Part shown: positions 7,981-15,861 of the stretch, in pieces
Layout of the letters: every line of letters begins with the position of its first letter
Numbering within the stretch: position 1 is the stretch's first letter
Assembly (NCBI GenBank): GCA_023667285.1
Contig: JAMPAK010000001.1
Span: forward strand, 222,508 to 255,063
Length of the DNA: 32,556 nucleotides
From: Muribaculaceae bacterium
Lineage (GTDB): Bacteria; Bacteroidota; Bacteroidia; Bacteroidales; Muribaculaceae
Reading direction: 5' to 3'
Made by a program: the position numbers and the translations under genes
The notes under the pieces: generated by a model
The model's database searches: none
What the model was told of the DNA's origin: nothing
Seen by the model: only the letters and a program-made list of their open reading frames with translations

Positions 7981-9186
7981 ATGAGACTACCCTTACTTCC
8001 GGTCATAACACTCATAGTCCTTAATCTCGCTGTCGACGCCTATATATATAATGTGTGTCGAAAGAGATTTCGGTCTGCCATACCCTCACGCATACAATTA
8101 TGGAGTTCGGTGGCCCTGTGGATATTCTTCATAGTGGTGGTGAGCCTGCCCAGACGCGGTGCGGAGGGCAACTCGCTTTTGGCTGTGATGTGGATGTTGT
8201 ATGGGTATGTGAGCGTGTATGTCGCTAAGTATATCTTCATCATCATAGATTTCATCGGACGTATTCCTCAACTGTTTCACCGGCGGCGTCTCCCGTGGGT
8301 TCCAGCCATAGCCACGTCGGCCGGGATTGGTATTTTCTGTGTGATGTGGTGGGGCGCGCTGGTGAACCGGTTCAATCTAGACATTCGAGAGGTGGAGATT
8401 GAGATTGAGGGGCTTCCGGCTGCGTTTGATGGATACCGCATGGTACAGGTCTCAGACCTCCACACGGGGACATATGGTGACTCAAACGAATATCTGGAGC
8501 GTGTGGTAAGCGCTATCAATGAGACAGGGCCAGACGTAATACTCTTCACAGGGGATATTGTGAACTCTCGCTCCTATGAAATCACACCACATATTTCCTC
8601 GCTCTCAGGCCTTACGGCCAAGGATGGCGTATATGCCATTCTAGGCAATCATGATTATGGCGACTATGCTGACTGGGAGTCTGCTGAGACCAAGGAGGAA
8701 AGCCGTCGATATCTCCGGGATGCAATAGGCAGGATGGGATGGAGACTGCTTCTGAATGAGACGGAGATGCTCAGGCAAGGTGGTGATTCAATAGCCTTAA
8801 TCGGGGTGGAGAATATCGGGGATCCCCCCTTCCCCATCTACGGGTCGCTGAGCAGGGCATATCCAACGCTGTCGGACTCGGTCACCAAGATACTTCTGTC
8901 GCACAATCCGGCTCATTGGACCGACTCAATATCAGGCAATCAGGGAGTCAATATCCCTCTGACGCTCTCAGGGCACACACATGCAATGCAGATAGAGATA
9001 GCCGGAGTCTCACCGGCAGCTCTGCGATATCCGACATGGGGAGGGCTCTATAAGGATGACAAGGGTCATCAACTATACGTAAACATAGGAATAGGGACAG
9101 TGGGGTTCCCGGCTCGCATAGGGGCTACCCCCGAAATCACCGTCATCACACTTAGGAAAAAAGATTCTCAACTACAACATCTCTAA
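7981..9186 (+). CDS. Membrane-anchored metallophosphoesterase
   Basis: This is a calcineurin-like phosphoesterase with an N-terminal membrane part. About four hydrophobic segments fill residues 1-125 (for example LLPVITLIVLNLAV and LWIFFIVVVSL). The catalytic domain carries the full set of dimetal motifs: D159-x-H161 (SDLHTG), G191-D192 (TGDIV), G222-N-H-D225, SHNPAHW and G331-H-T-H334. The layout resembles YkuE/YaeI-type enzymes, some of which act on phospholipids or on UDP-diacylglucosamine. Its place between a lipid acyltransferase and, further on, an acyl-CoA synthetase suggests lipid or envelope work, but that is inference. The stop shares one base with the tex start. Confidence 0.88.
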   Translation: MRLPLLPVITLIVLNLAVDAYIYNVCRKRFRSAIPSRIQLWSSVALWIFFIVVVSLPRRGAEGNSLLAVMWMLYGYVSVYVAKYIFIIIDFIGRIPQLFHRRRLPWVPAIATSAGIGIFCVMWWGALVNRFNLDIREVEIEIEGLPAAFDGYRMVQVSDLHTGTYGDSNEYLERVVSAINETGPDVILFTGDIVNSRSYEITPHISSLSGLTAKDGVYAILGNHDYGDYADWESAETKEESRRYLRDAIGRMGWRLLLNETEMLRQGGDSIALIGVENIGDPPFPIYGSLSRAYPTLSDSVTKILLSHNPAHWTDSISGNQGVNIPLTLSGHTHAMQIEIAGVSPAALRYPTWGGLYKDDKGHQLYVNIGIGTVGFPARIGATPEITVITLRKKDSQLQHL

Positions 9187-11324
9187 TGGTCAACGTTCAC
9201 GCAAATATCATCACCCGCGAACTCGGGACACATCTGCGCAAGCATGTGGCCGCATGTCTCAGGCTTCTCGATGAGGGAGCCACGGTTCCATTCATAGCCC
9301 GTTACCGCAAAGAAGCAACCGGTGCAATGGATGACGCGACAGTCCACGCTGTCCTCACCCGTCACCAGGAACTGACGGAGCTTGATAAACGCAAGGAATA
9401 TATAACAGGCGTCATAAAGAGCCAGGATGCCCTCACTCCTGAGATAGAGGCAAGGATTGAGGAGACTCTGGATCCGGTGGTTCTCGAGGATATATATCTG
9501 CCTTACAAGCCAAAGCGTAACACACGTGCACAGGCTGCACGAGGACTTGGACTCGAGCCTTTGGCGAAGATGATAATGTCACAGACCCTCGAGGATCCGG
9601 CTAAAGCCGCGATGAAATTCAAGGTCGAGGGTGGCAAGGAGGCTGCTCTTGCGGGTGCCTCTGACATCATCGCAGAATGGGTGAGTGAGAGCGAGAAGGC
9701 GCGAGGCATAGTGCGCTCACGCTATCAGCGCTCGGCAGTGATCACATCGAAGGTTGTCAAGGGCAAGGAAGAAGAGGGTGCCAATTATCAGGCATGGTTT
9801 AACTTCTCTGAGCCGCTGCGCACCTGCACGTCACACAGATATCTGGCCATGAGACGTGGGGAGGATGACGGGATACTGAAGGTGAGCATCTCAATCGATG
9901 ATGATGAGATGATAGAGCGTCTTACCAGGATGTTTGTCAGGTCGACGGCCACGCCTGAATGTGCTGCCTTAGTGCGCGCTGCTGTCAAGGATGGCTATAG
10001 GCGCCTGATGAGGCCATCGATAGAGACGGAAATAGCAAATGCCACCAAGGAGAAGAGCGACACGGCTGCTATCCAGATGTTTGCCGACAATGTGCGTCAA
10101 CTTCTCATGGCTGCGCCATTGGGACGGAAGAGAGTATTGGCAATCGACCCCGGCTATAGGACCGGATGTAAGGTTGTTGCATTGGATGAGCAGGGTAAAC
10201 TACTTGATCATCAAGTCATCTACCCTACCCCACCTGCCAATGATTTTGTCGGGGCCGCGGACACGCTCTGCTATATGGTGGACAGGTATAGAATTGACGC
10301 CATAGCCGTGGGCAACGGGACGGCCGGCCGTGAGACTGAGAGATTCCTGAACGATGTGGTGTTTCCGCGCAAGGTGCAGGTCTACTCTGTCAGTGAGAGC
10401 GGGGCATCAATCTATTCTGCCTCAGAGGTGGCTAGAGAGGAGTTCCCGGATCAGGATGTAACGGTGCGTGGCGCCGTGTCGATAGGGCGCCGTTTGCTTG
10501 ATCCGCTCGCTGAGCTTGTGAAAATTGATCCGAAGAGTATCGGTGTGGGGCAATATCAGCACGATGTTGACCAGACAAGGCTCAAGGATGCGCTTGACTA
10601 TGTTGTTGAGAACTGTGTCAACTCAGTGGGTGTCAATGTCAACACCGCCTCAAGGCAGTTGCTGTCGTATGTGGCCGGAATCGGGCCTACACTGGCATCA
10701 AATATTGTGAGATATAGAGAGGAGCACGGGCCATTCTCCACAAGGAGTGAGCTCATGAATGTCTCGCGCATGGGCGAGAAGGCATTCACACAGTCGGCCG
10801 GATTCCTGAGGATTCCGGGAGGCACCAACCCTCTTGACAATACGGGAGTGCATCCGGAGAGATATGCTCTGGTTGAGCAGATGGCAAAAGATATGAATGC
10901 TGACGTTGTCCGCCTGACACGTGATAAGAATCTGCTGCACAATATCGAGCTTGACAAGTATGTGACTAAGGAGGCCGGCCTCCCTACCCTAACGGATATT
11001 GTGATTGAACTTGAGAAGCCGGGACGCGACCCTCGCGACACCATAGAGGAGCCGGTCTATGAGGAGGGCGCTCATGGCATCGGGGATCTTCACCTTGGTC
11101 AAGAACTCACGGGTAAGGTCAACAATATCACGGCATTCGGTGTATTCGTCGATCTGGGCATAAAGGAGAATGGGCTCATACATATCTCTCAGTTGTCGGA
11201 TCGTTTCATCTCCTCGCCGGCTGAGATTGTGAGCATAGGCCAGACCGTCAGGGTCAAGGTACTCGATGTAGATGTCCAGCGCGGCCGCATAGCGCTCACA
11301 ATGAAAGGCATACCACAAAATTAA
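9186..11324 (+). CDS. tex: Tex-family S1 RNA-binding transcription accessory protein
   Basis: Tex is a conserved nucleic-acid-binding protein, related to eukaryotic Spt6, that influences transcription elongation or RNA handling. The 712 residues show the typical order. The N-terminal Tex domain contains VPFIARYRKEATGAMDD and LEDIYLPYKPKRNTRA. The YqgF/RNase-H-like domain begins LAIDPGYRTGCKVVALD (about 318). A helix-hairpin-helix region contains NTASRQLLSYVAGIGPTLA (about 495-513). A C-terminal S1 domain runs from about 639 to 708 (LTGKVNNITAFGVFVDLG). Length and motifs are full. It overlaps the phosphoesterase stop by one base (TAATG) and lies 10 bp before the folK-like gene. Confidence 0.95.
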   Translation: MVNVHANIITRELGTHLRKHVAACLRLLDEGATVPFIARYRKEATGAMDDATVHAVLTRHQELTELDKRKEYITGVIKSQDALTPEIEARIEETLDPVVLEDIYLPYKPKRNTRAQAARGLGLEPLAKMIMSQTLEDPAKAAMKFKVEGGKEAALAGASDIIAEWVSESEKARGIVRSRYQRSAVITSKVVKGKEEEGANYQAWFNFSEPLRTCTSHRYLAMRRGEDDGILKVSISIDDDEMIERLTRMFVRSTATPECAALVRAAVKDGYRRLMRPSIETEIANATKEKSDTAAIQMFADNVRQLLMAAPLGRKRVLAIDPGYRTGCKVVALDEQGKLLDHQVIYPTPPANDFVGAADTLCYMVDRYRIDAIAVGNGTAGRETERFLNDVVFPRKVQVYSVSESGASIYSASEVAREEFPDQDVTVRGAVSIGRRLLDPLAELVKIDPKSIGVGQYQHDVDQTRLKDALDYVVENCVNSVGVNVNTASRQLLSYVAGIGPTLASNIVRYREEHGPFSTRSELMNVSRMGEKAFTQSAGFLRIPGGTNPLDNTGVHPERYALVEQMAKDMNADVVRLTRDKNLLHNIELDKYVTKEAGLPTLTDIVIELEKPGRDPRDTIEEPVYEEGAHGIGDLHLGQELTGKVNNITAFGVFVDLGIKENGLIHISQLSDRFISSPAEIVSIGQTVRVKVLDVDVQRGRIALTMKGIPQN

Positions 11325-11334
11325 GAATCTAATT

Positions 11335-11736
11335 ATGGATCACTTCACGCCCTGCACCATCGGACTTGGGAGCAATACAGTCGACCGAGAGTATCAGATA
11401 TCTCAAGCCACAGAATATATCTGCGGCATCCTTCACAAATGCTCAGTCTCGGCGGTCTATGAGTCAGAACCATTTAACGGTAAAGACAAGCCATATCTCA
11501 ACGCTGTGATACACGGACTGTCACCACTGAGTGAGGAGCACCTCATGAAGAGTCTAAAGGACTGGGAGGCGCTGCACGGGCGTACACAAGTGAAGACACT
11601 GGAGGGGGTGATTCCCATAGACCTCGATCTGATCATATGGGACTCCAGAATTCTTAGGCCAAAGGACTTTGAGCGTCATTATTTCAATGTGGGCTATCGC
11701 GACCTGCTGGCCCGTGGTGCATTTCAGGATGAATAA
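11335..11736 (+). CDS. folK: FolK-like (hydroxymethyldihydropterin pyrophosphokinase family) protein
   Basis: HPPK transfers pyrophosphate from ATP to 6-hydroxymethyl-7,8-dihydropterin in folate synthesis. The family start IGLGSN, the YLNAVI block, and the metal-binding D96-x-D98 in IPIDLDL are visible. At 133 residues the protein is short. The segment before the DLD pair reads TLEGVIPIDLDL where E. coli HPPK has RWGPRTLDLDI, so the conserved catalytic arginine of the GPRT block is replaced. It also lacks much of the C-terminus after the RHYFNVGYRDLL block. Such trimmed members occur in Bacteroidota, so a canonical FolK elsewhere in the genome is possible. The next gene (tsaB) starts immediately after its stop. 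Confidence 0.75.
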   Translation: MDHFTPCTIGLGSNTVDREYQISQATEYICGILHKCSVSAVYESEPFNGKDKPYLNAVIHGLSPLSEEHLMKSLKDWEALHGRTQVKTLEGVIPIDLDLIIWDSRILRPKDFERHYFNVGYRDLLARGAFQDE

Positions 11737-12441
11737 ATGGCAGTAATTATCAACATTGAGACATCATCGACAGCCTGCTCAGTCGCTCTGACGGCTGAGG
11801 GGATGGTGCTTACTCACCGCGAGGAGATGAACGGGCGCAACCATGCGTCGACTCTCAGCGGATTTATCAAGGATTGCCTTGACTTTGCTTCGGAGCGCGA
11901 GATGGAGATAGAGGCCGTGGCGGTGTCTATGGGGCCGGGCAGCTACACGGGCCTGCGCATCGGGCTCTCGGAAGCCAAAGGATTGGCATATGCACTTGAC
12001 GTCCCTCTTATAGGGGTGGACACATTGAAGCTCATGTGCACAGAGGTGATGTTCTCAGACGACTCGCTGACCGGAGATGAGATATTTGTCCCCATGGTGG
12101 ATGCACGGCGCATGGAGGTCTATACCGGCGCCTATGACTTTGCCCTGCTGCCTCTCATGGATCAGAAGCCGCTGATACTGGATGAGAACAGTTACAGCGA
12201 CTTGCTGGGGACCGGGAGACCGGTGTTGTTCTTCGGCAACGGAAGTGAAAAAGCCCAGGGGGTGATCAAGGCCGAAAACGCCAGATGGATACCCGACATT
12301 GTCCCGCTGGCGGTAGATATGACCGCACTGGCTGAGAAAGCATATGCAAGCCGCGGTTTCATAGACACAGCATACAGCACACCTAACTACATAAAGGATT
12401 TTCAGGCCACTAAGCCAAAGAAAAGCGTGATAGGACAATGA
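11737..12441 (+). CDS. tsaB: tRNA N6-threonylcarbamoyladenosine modification protein TsaB
   Basis: TsaB is the catalytically inactive ASKHA-fold partner of TsaD. Together with TsaE they place threonylcarbamoyl on A37 of ANN-decoding tRNAs. The 234 residues have the family start IINIETSSTACSVAL, HASTLSGFI, the hallmark SMGPGSYTGLRIGLSEAKGLA (about 64-84), and the VDTLKLM block. Length is typical. Its ATG follows the folK-like stop directly, and its own stop overlaps the next gene by 4 bp (ATGA), so translation is coupled on both sides. TsaD and TsaE are not in the window. Confidence 0.95.
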   Translation: MAVIINIETSSTACSVALTAEGMVLTHREEMNGRNHASTLSGFIKDCLDFASEREMEIEAVAVSMGPGSYTGLRIGLSEAKGLAYALDVPLIGVDTLKLMCTEVMFSDDSLTGDEIFVPMVDARRMEVYTGAYDFALLPLMDQKPLILDENSYSDLLGTGRPVLFFGNGSEKAQGVIKAENARWIPDIVPLAVDMTALAEKAYASRGFIDTAYSTPNYIKDFQATKPKKSVIGQ

Positions 12442-13547
12442 GCAGTGACTTTGCCAGGCTCCGGCTGAAATATCACGGCGACCCGGTGAAGATGGAGGAG
12501 ATTCTTCAGGCTGAGTGTCGGGAAAAGGGAGCAATGAAGTTCCCCAAACTCATTACTGTCCAAAATTTCATTTTCCCATCACTCTCTGTGACTGAGATGG
12601 CAACATCTGAGGCCATCGCTGAGATTCACGCCTCGATGGTCCCGGAGGGTAGCCGTGTTCTTGACATGACTGCTGGCCTGGGGGTGGATGCTATTGCGAT
12701 GGCTACGAGGGGGAGTAGGGTCACGGCTATTGAGATTGACTCACGAACAGCGTCTGTCCTCAGACAAAATGTTGAGACGCTTGGACTTTCAGAGAGCGTC
12801 ACTGTCATTGAGGGGGACAGCACAGAGTGGCTGAAGAACAATTATGACACATTTGATGTAATATATATAGACCCGGCCCGTAGAGACAGCGCCGGGCGAC
12901 ACTTCACATTGAGGAACTGTCATCCCGATGTCATCTCTCTGATGCCGTTGCTCATGGAAAGGGGCAGGAAGATAATTGTCAAGGCCTCACCTATGCTCAA
13001 CGCTGACTCATTGAGTGAATTTGGAGCCGATCCGGTGGTTACGGGGACAGCAAGTGAATGTAAGGAACTGCTGTTCATCCTTCCAGGCTCAGGGAGTGAC
13101 AATGTGAGGTGTGTCACCGCGGGACATGGAGAATATACGGTCAGACCGCATATCCGGGTCAGCTACGGAGTGCCAAAGCCCGGAGAGATTCTGCTTCAGC
13201 CCTTTCCTGCCGTAATGAAGGGTGGAGGCAATGTAGTGATGGATGGAGTCAAGAAACTGAGTCCTTTCTCTCACCTATATTTCTCAGCCGAGCCACATCA
13301 GGCTTTCCCGGGGGAGGCATATGGCATAATAGAGATTGTGCCTTTCAACAAACGCGGAATCAAGGAAGTGAGTGAGCGCTATCCGGAAATTAACGTTGCC
13401 GTACGCAACTTTCCGCTCCGCGCTCCGGAACTTGTCAAGAAACTCGGGATAAAGGAGGGTGGAGACCTGATGCTTTTTGGCACTACAGGTTCTGACGGAG
13501 AGAAGATGACAATAATCTGCAAAAAACTAAAAACACTAACTATATGA
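12438..13547 (+). CDS. Class I SAM-dependent methyltransferase with THUMP-like domain
   Basis: The central Rossmann domain has motif I VLDMTAGLGVDAIAMA (about 74-89), the acidic strand end AIEID, and the family hallmark YIDPARRD (about 143-150) at the usual catalytic loop. The C-terminal third matches the THUMP-like domain found fused to this methyltransferase in Bacteroidota (SPFSHLYF and the final LFGTTGSDGEKM block). These features suggest an RNA methyltransferase, but the target is not established. At 369 residues it is near the family length. It overlaps tsaB by 4 bp and the acyl-CoA synthetase by 4 bp. The link with a tRNA-modification gene next door is suggestive only. Confidence 0.88.
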   Translation: MSSDFARLRLKYHGDPVKMEEILQAECREKGAMKFPKLITVQNFIFPSLSVTEMATSEAIAEIHASMVPEGSRVLDMTAGLGVDAIAMATRGSRVTAIEIDSRTASVLRQNVETLGLSESVTVIEGDSTEWLKNNYDTFDVIYIDPARRDSAGRHFTLRNCHPDVISLMPLLMERGRKIIVKASPMLNADSLSEFGADPVVTGTASECKELLFILPGSGSDNVRCVTAGHGEYTVRPHIRVSYGVPKPGEILLQPFPAVMKGGGNVVMDGVKKLSPFSHLYFSAEPHQAFPGEAYGIIEIVPFNKRGIKEVSERYPEINVAVRNFPLRAPELVKKLGIKEGGDLMLFGTTGSDGEKMTIICKKLKTLTI

Positions 13548-15211
13548 CTGCCAACTGCAAGAGCCTGAATGAATATATCAGCGCAGCGATTAAACAGTAT
13601 TGGGACCGACCGGTGTTGACCGATCTCGGTTCGACGACAGCGTCAACGCTGACGTACAAGGACGTAGCCCGCAAGATATCCAAACTCCACATTCTGTTTC
13701 GCGAGACAGGGCTTAAGCCAGGGGACAAGATAGCACTGTGTGGCAAGAACTCGTCGCTGTGGTGCGTGGCCTTTCTGGCCACAGTCACCTATGGAGCGGT
13801 CATAGTGCCGATCCTTCCGGACTTCAAACCTGACAATATTCAGCAACTCATAGTCCACGCCGATGCCAAACTGGCATTTCTGGATGAAAACCATTGGGAC
13901 TCGCTCAATCCGGACGGACTCCCTGCGCTAGCCGGAGTCATCTCGCTGGAAGACTTCTCTCTGCTCTTCTCACGCTCGAAGAAACTGGACAGCGCACGCG
14001 CACATCTTAATGAGCTCTTCGGACGTGAATATCCTGATAGATTCACGCCTGAAGATATCAAATATTTCAAGGAGGATAGGGATGAGCTCTGTCTCATCTC
14101 CTATACCTCAGGCTCAACAGGATTCTCGAAGGGGGTCATGCTCCCCTATCGCTCTCTGTGGTCCAATCTGAAATTCTGTGTAGACCATCTTCCGGCCAAG
14201 CCGGGCGACGGTGTGGTGTGTATGCTGCCCCTAGCACACATGTATGGCCTGACTACAGACATGCTCAGGCCGTTTGCGTGTGGCAACCACATAAATATCC
14301 TGACACGCACGCCGTCGCCAAGAATCCTGATGGAGGCATTTGCCAATGTGCATCCGCCGGTCATCATTGTCGTTCCTCTGATTATCGAGAAGATAATCCG
14401 CACCCGTGTGTTCCCACTTCTTGAAAAGCCTCTGATGAAACTGATGCTGAAAGTTCCGTTTCTCGACGACAAACTTCTGGCTAAGGTCAAGAGTCGTCTG
14501 ACTGAGACCTTCGGAGGGAATCTTCAGGAACTCATCATAGGAGGCGCAGCCATCAACAAGGATGTTGAGAAATTCCTCAGAAGGATAGAGTTCCCCTACA
14601 CCGTTGGATTTGGGATGACGGAGTGTGGACCGCTCATAGCGTATGCACCCTGGAATGAGAACCGAATGGCATCGTGCGGACGTTTTGTGGACCGCATGGA
14701 GGGTTATGTGGAGTCTGATGAGCCCGCCACGAAGCCCGGCGTCCTGATGGTGAAGGGTGACAACGTGATGCTGGGCTATTATAAGAATCCAGAGGCCACA
14801 GCGGCGGCTCTCAAGGATGGTTGGCTCAACACCGGTGACATCTGCAACATTGATAAAGACGGTTTTATCTATATCCGCGGACGCGACAAGAACATGATTC
14901 TCGGAGCCTCCGGTCAGAATATCTATCCTGAGGAGATAGAGGATAAACTCAACAATATGCCCTATGTGAGTGAGAGCCTGATTGTCGACTCAGGTGGCGG
15001 AAGATTGACAGCGCTTATATTTCCAGATCTCGAGAGCGCAACATCACAAAACATCTCAAGGGATGATATACAGAAGATTATGGAAGAGAATATCCGCACA
15101 CTCAACTCTGAGCTGCCCTCTTATTCCCAGGTGATTGGCTTTAAACTTCGTGATGAGGAGTTTGAGAAGACCCCCAAGCGCTCTATAAAGCGTTATCTCT
15201 ACAAGGGGTGA
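13544..15211 (+). CDS. AMP-dependent long-chain acyl-CoA synthetase (FadD-like)
   Basis: Members of this ANL superfamily activate a fatty acid with ATP to acyl-AMP and then transfer it to CoA. The 555 residues hold the P-loop-like YTSGSTGFSKGVM (about 187-199), GFGMTECGPL (about 356-365), NTGDI (about 429-433) and the hinge and FACS region GRDKNMILGASGQNIYPEEI. A C-terminal lysine region is at KTPKRSIKRYLYKG. All core motifs are intact. It is the last gene of the seven-gene operon, overlaps the methyltransferase by 4 bp, and its 3' end overlaps the convergent CYTH gene by 13 bp, leaving no room for a separate terminator. The chain length preferred cannot be read from sequence. Confidence 0.92.
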   Translation: MTANCKSLNEYISAAIKQYWDRPVLTDLGSTTASTLTYKDVARKISKLHILFRETGLKPGDKIALCGKNSSLWCVAFLATVTYGAVIVPILPDFKPDNIQQLIVHADAKLAFLDENHWDSLNPDGLPALAGVISLEDFSLLFSRSKKLDSARAHLNELFGREYPDRFTPEDIKYFKEDRDELCLISYTSGSTGFSKGVMLPYRSLWSNLKFCVDHLPAKPGDGVVCMLPLAHMYGLTTDMLRPFACGNHINILTRTPSPRILMEAFANVHPPVIIVVPLIIEKIIRTRVFPLLEKPLMKLMLKVPFLDDKLLAKVKSRLTETFGGNLQELIIGGAAINKDVEKFLRRIEFPYTVGFGMTECGPLIAYAPWNENRMASCGRFVDRMEGYVESDEPATKPGVLMVKGDNVMLGYYKNPEATAAALKDGWLNTGDICNIDKDGFIYIRGRDKNMILGASGQNIYPEEIEDKLNNMPYVSESLIVDSGGGRLTALIFPDLESATSQNISRDDIQKIMEENIRTLNSELPSYSQVIGFKLRDEEFEKTPKRSIKRYLYKG

Positions 15212-15672
15212 GGCACTGACTCGGCCGCGGCAAGCGACGAATTGTAATAACGTTCATCTCCTGTCACCTCGACACCAATGAATGGTGGCAACGGAGGATT
15301 GGCGGTGGCCGATGGCATCTCAACCTCGGCCACCGTCAATCCGTCAAGTCGCCCCTTAAACTCATCTATCTCCCATCTCCACCCCTTATATTCAACGATA
15401 TAGCGGACTTTATCAATGGACCATCCTCCAGCGAGAGAGGCCGCCATCTCCTCTGCCTCGTCGAGGGGGATATAGTATTCCCATTCGTCGCGCACGGCTC
15501 CTTTGTTGAGACTCTTGATAGTTATCCATGCCTTCAGGCCGCTAACCCTAATCCTTACGGTAGGAGCCGGGGCTACGGAGAGATAAGCCTGCTTGATGGG
15601 CCGCGATTCAGTTGCCATTTCGGCATAACTTCTGTCCTTCACTAGGAATTTTCGCTCTATTTCCTTAGCCAT
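15199..15672 (-). CDS. CYTH-domain protein, probable inorganic triphosphatase
   Basis: The 157-residue protein starts with the CYTH signature E-x-E-x-K (AKEIERKFLV). It has the tunnel-lining charged pattern: TVRIRV, AWITIKS, RDEWEYYIP, RYIVEY, WEIDEF and AEVEMPS. Bacterial single-domain CYTH proteins of this size are tunnel metalloenzymes that hydrolyse triphosphate or, in some cases, make cAMP; triphosphatase is the more likely role here. It is transcribed leftward, convergent with the acyl-CoA synthetase, and ends inside it with a 13-bp overlap. A TACCTTTG element lies 27 nt upstream of its ATG. Confidence 0.88.
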   Translation of the reverse strand: MAKEIERKFLVKDRSYAEMATESRPIKQAYLSVAPAPTVRIRVSGLKAWITIKSLNKGAVRDEWEYYIPLDEAEEMAASLAGGWSIDKVRYIVEYKGWRWEIDEFKGRLDGLTVAEVEMPSATANPPLPPFIGVEVTGDERYYNSSLAAAESVPHPL

Positions 15673-15699
15673 TGTTGATGATTATCTTAAGAACATTGA

Positions 15700-15707
15700 C
15701 AAAGGTA
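15700..15707 (-). promoter_or_regulatory. -7 promoter element for the CYTH gene
   Basis: The minus strand reads TACCTTTG, 27 nt before the ATG at 15672. A second candidate, TATTTTTG (15726-15719) with TTTG 17 nt further upstream, is also present; the spacing of neither is ideal. Confidence 0.5.
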
Positions 15708-15801
15708 ATCATTTGAAGCAAAAATAGGAAATATATCCGCAATCAAAACCATGGAATGTGACTTTCTTGTTCTACTGATGTATAAAATCCCATTTTTGTT
15801 G

Positions 15802-15809
15802 TAACTTTG
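15802..15809 (+). promoter_or_regulatory. -7 promoter element for the DUF5686 gene
   Basis: TAACTTTG matches the consensus and lies 52 nt before the ATG at 15862. No good TTTG is found 19-20 nt upstream. Confidence 0.55.
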
Positions 15810-15861
15810 CAAAAAATTCGGCTCTCCTCCGACACTAATTTCCAAGGTAAAGAATTGTCAC

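Noticed and set aside
7981-9186. Assignment of the phosphoesterase as an LpxH/LpxG UDP-diacylglucosamine hydrolase
   Set aside because: The dimetal motifs are shared by many enzymes and no lipid A genes are adjacent; the specific name cannot be supported.
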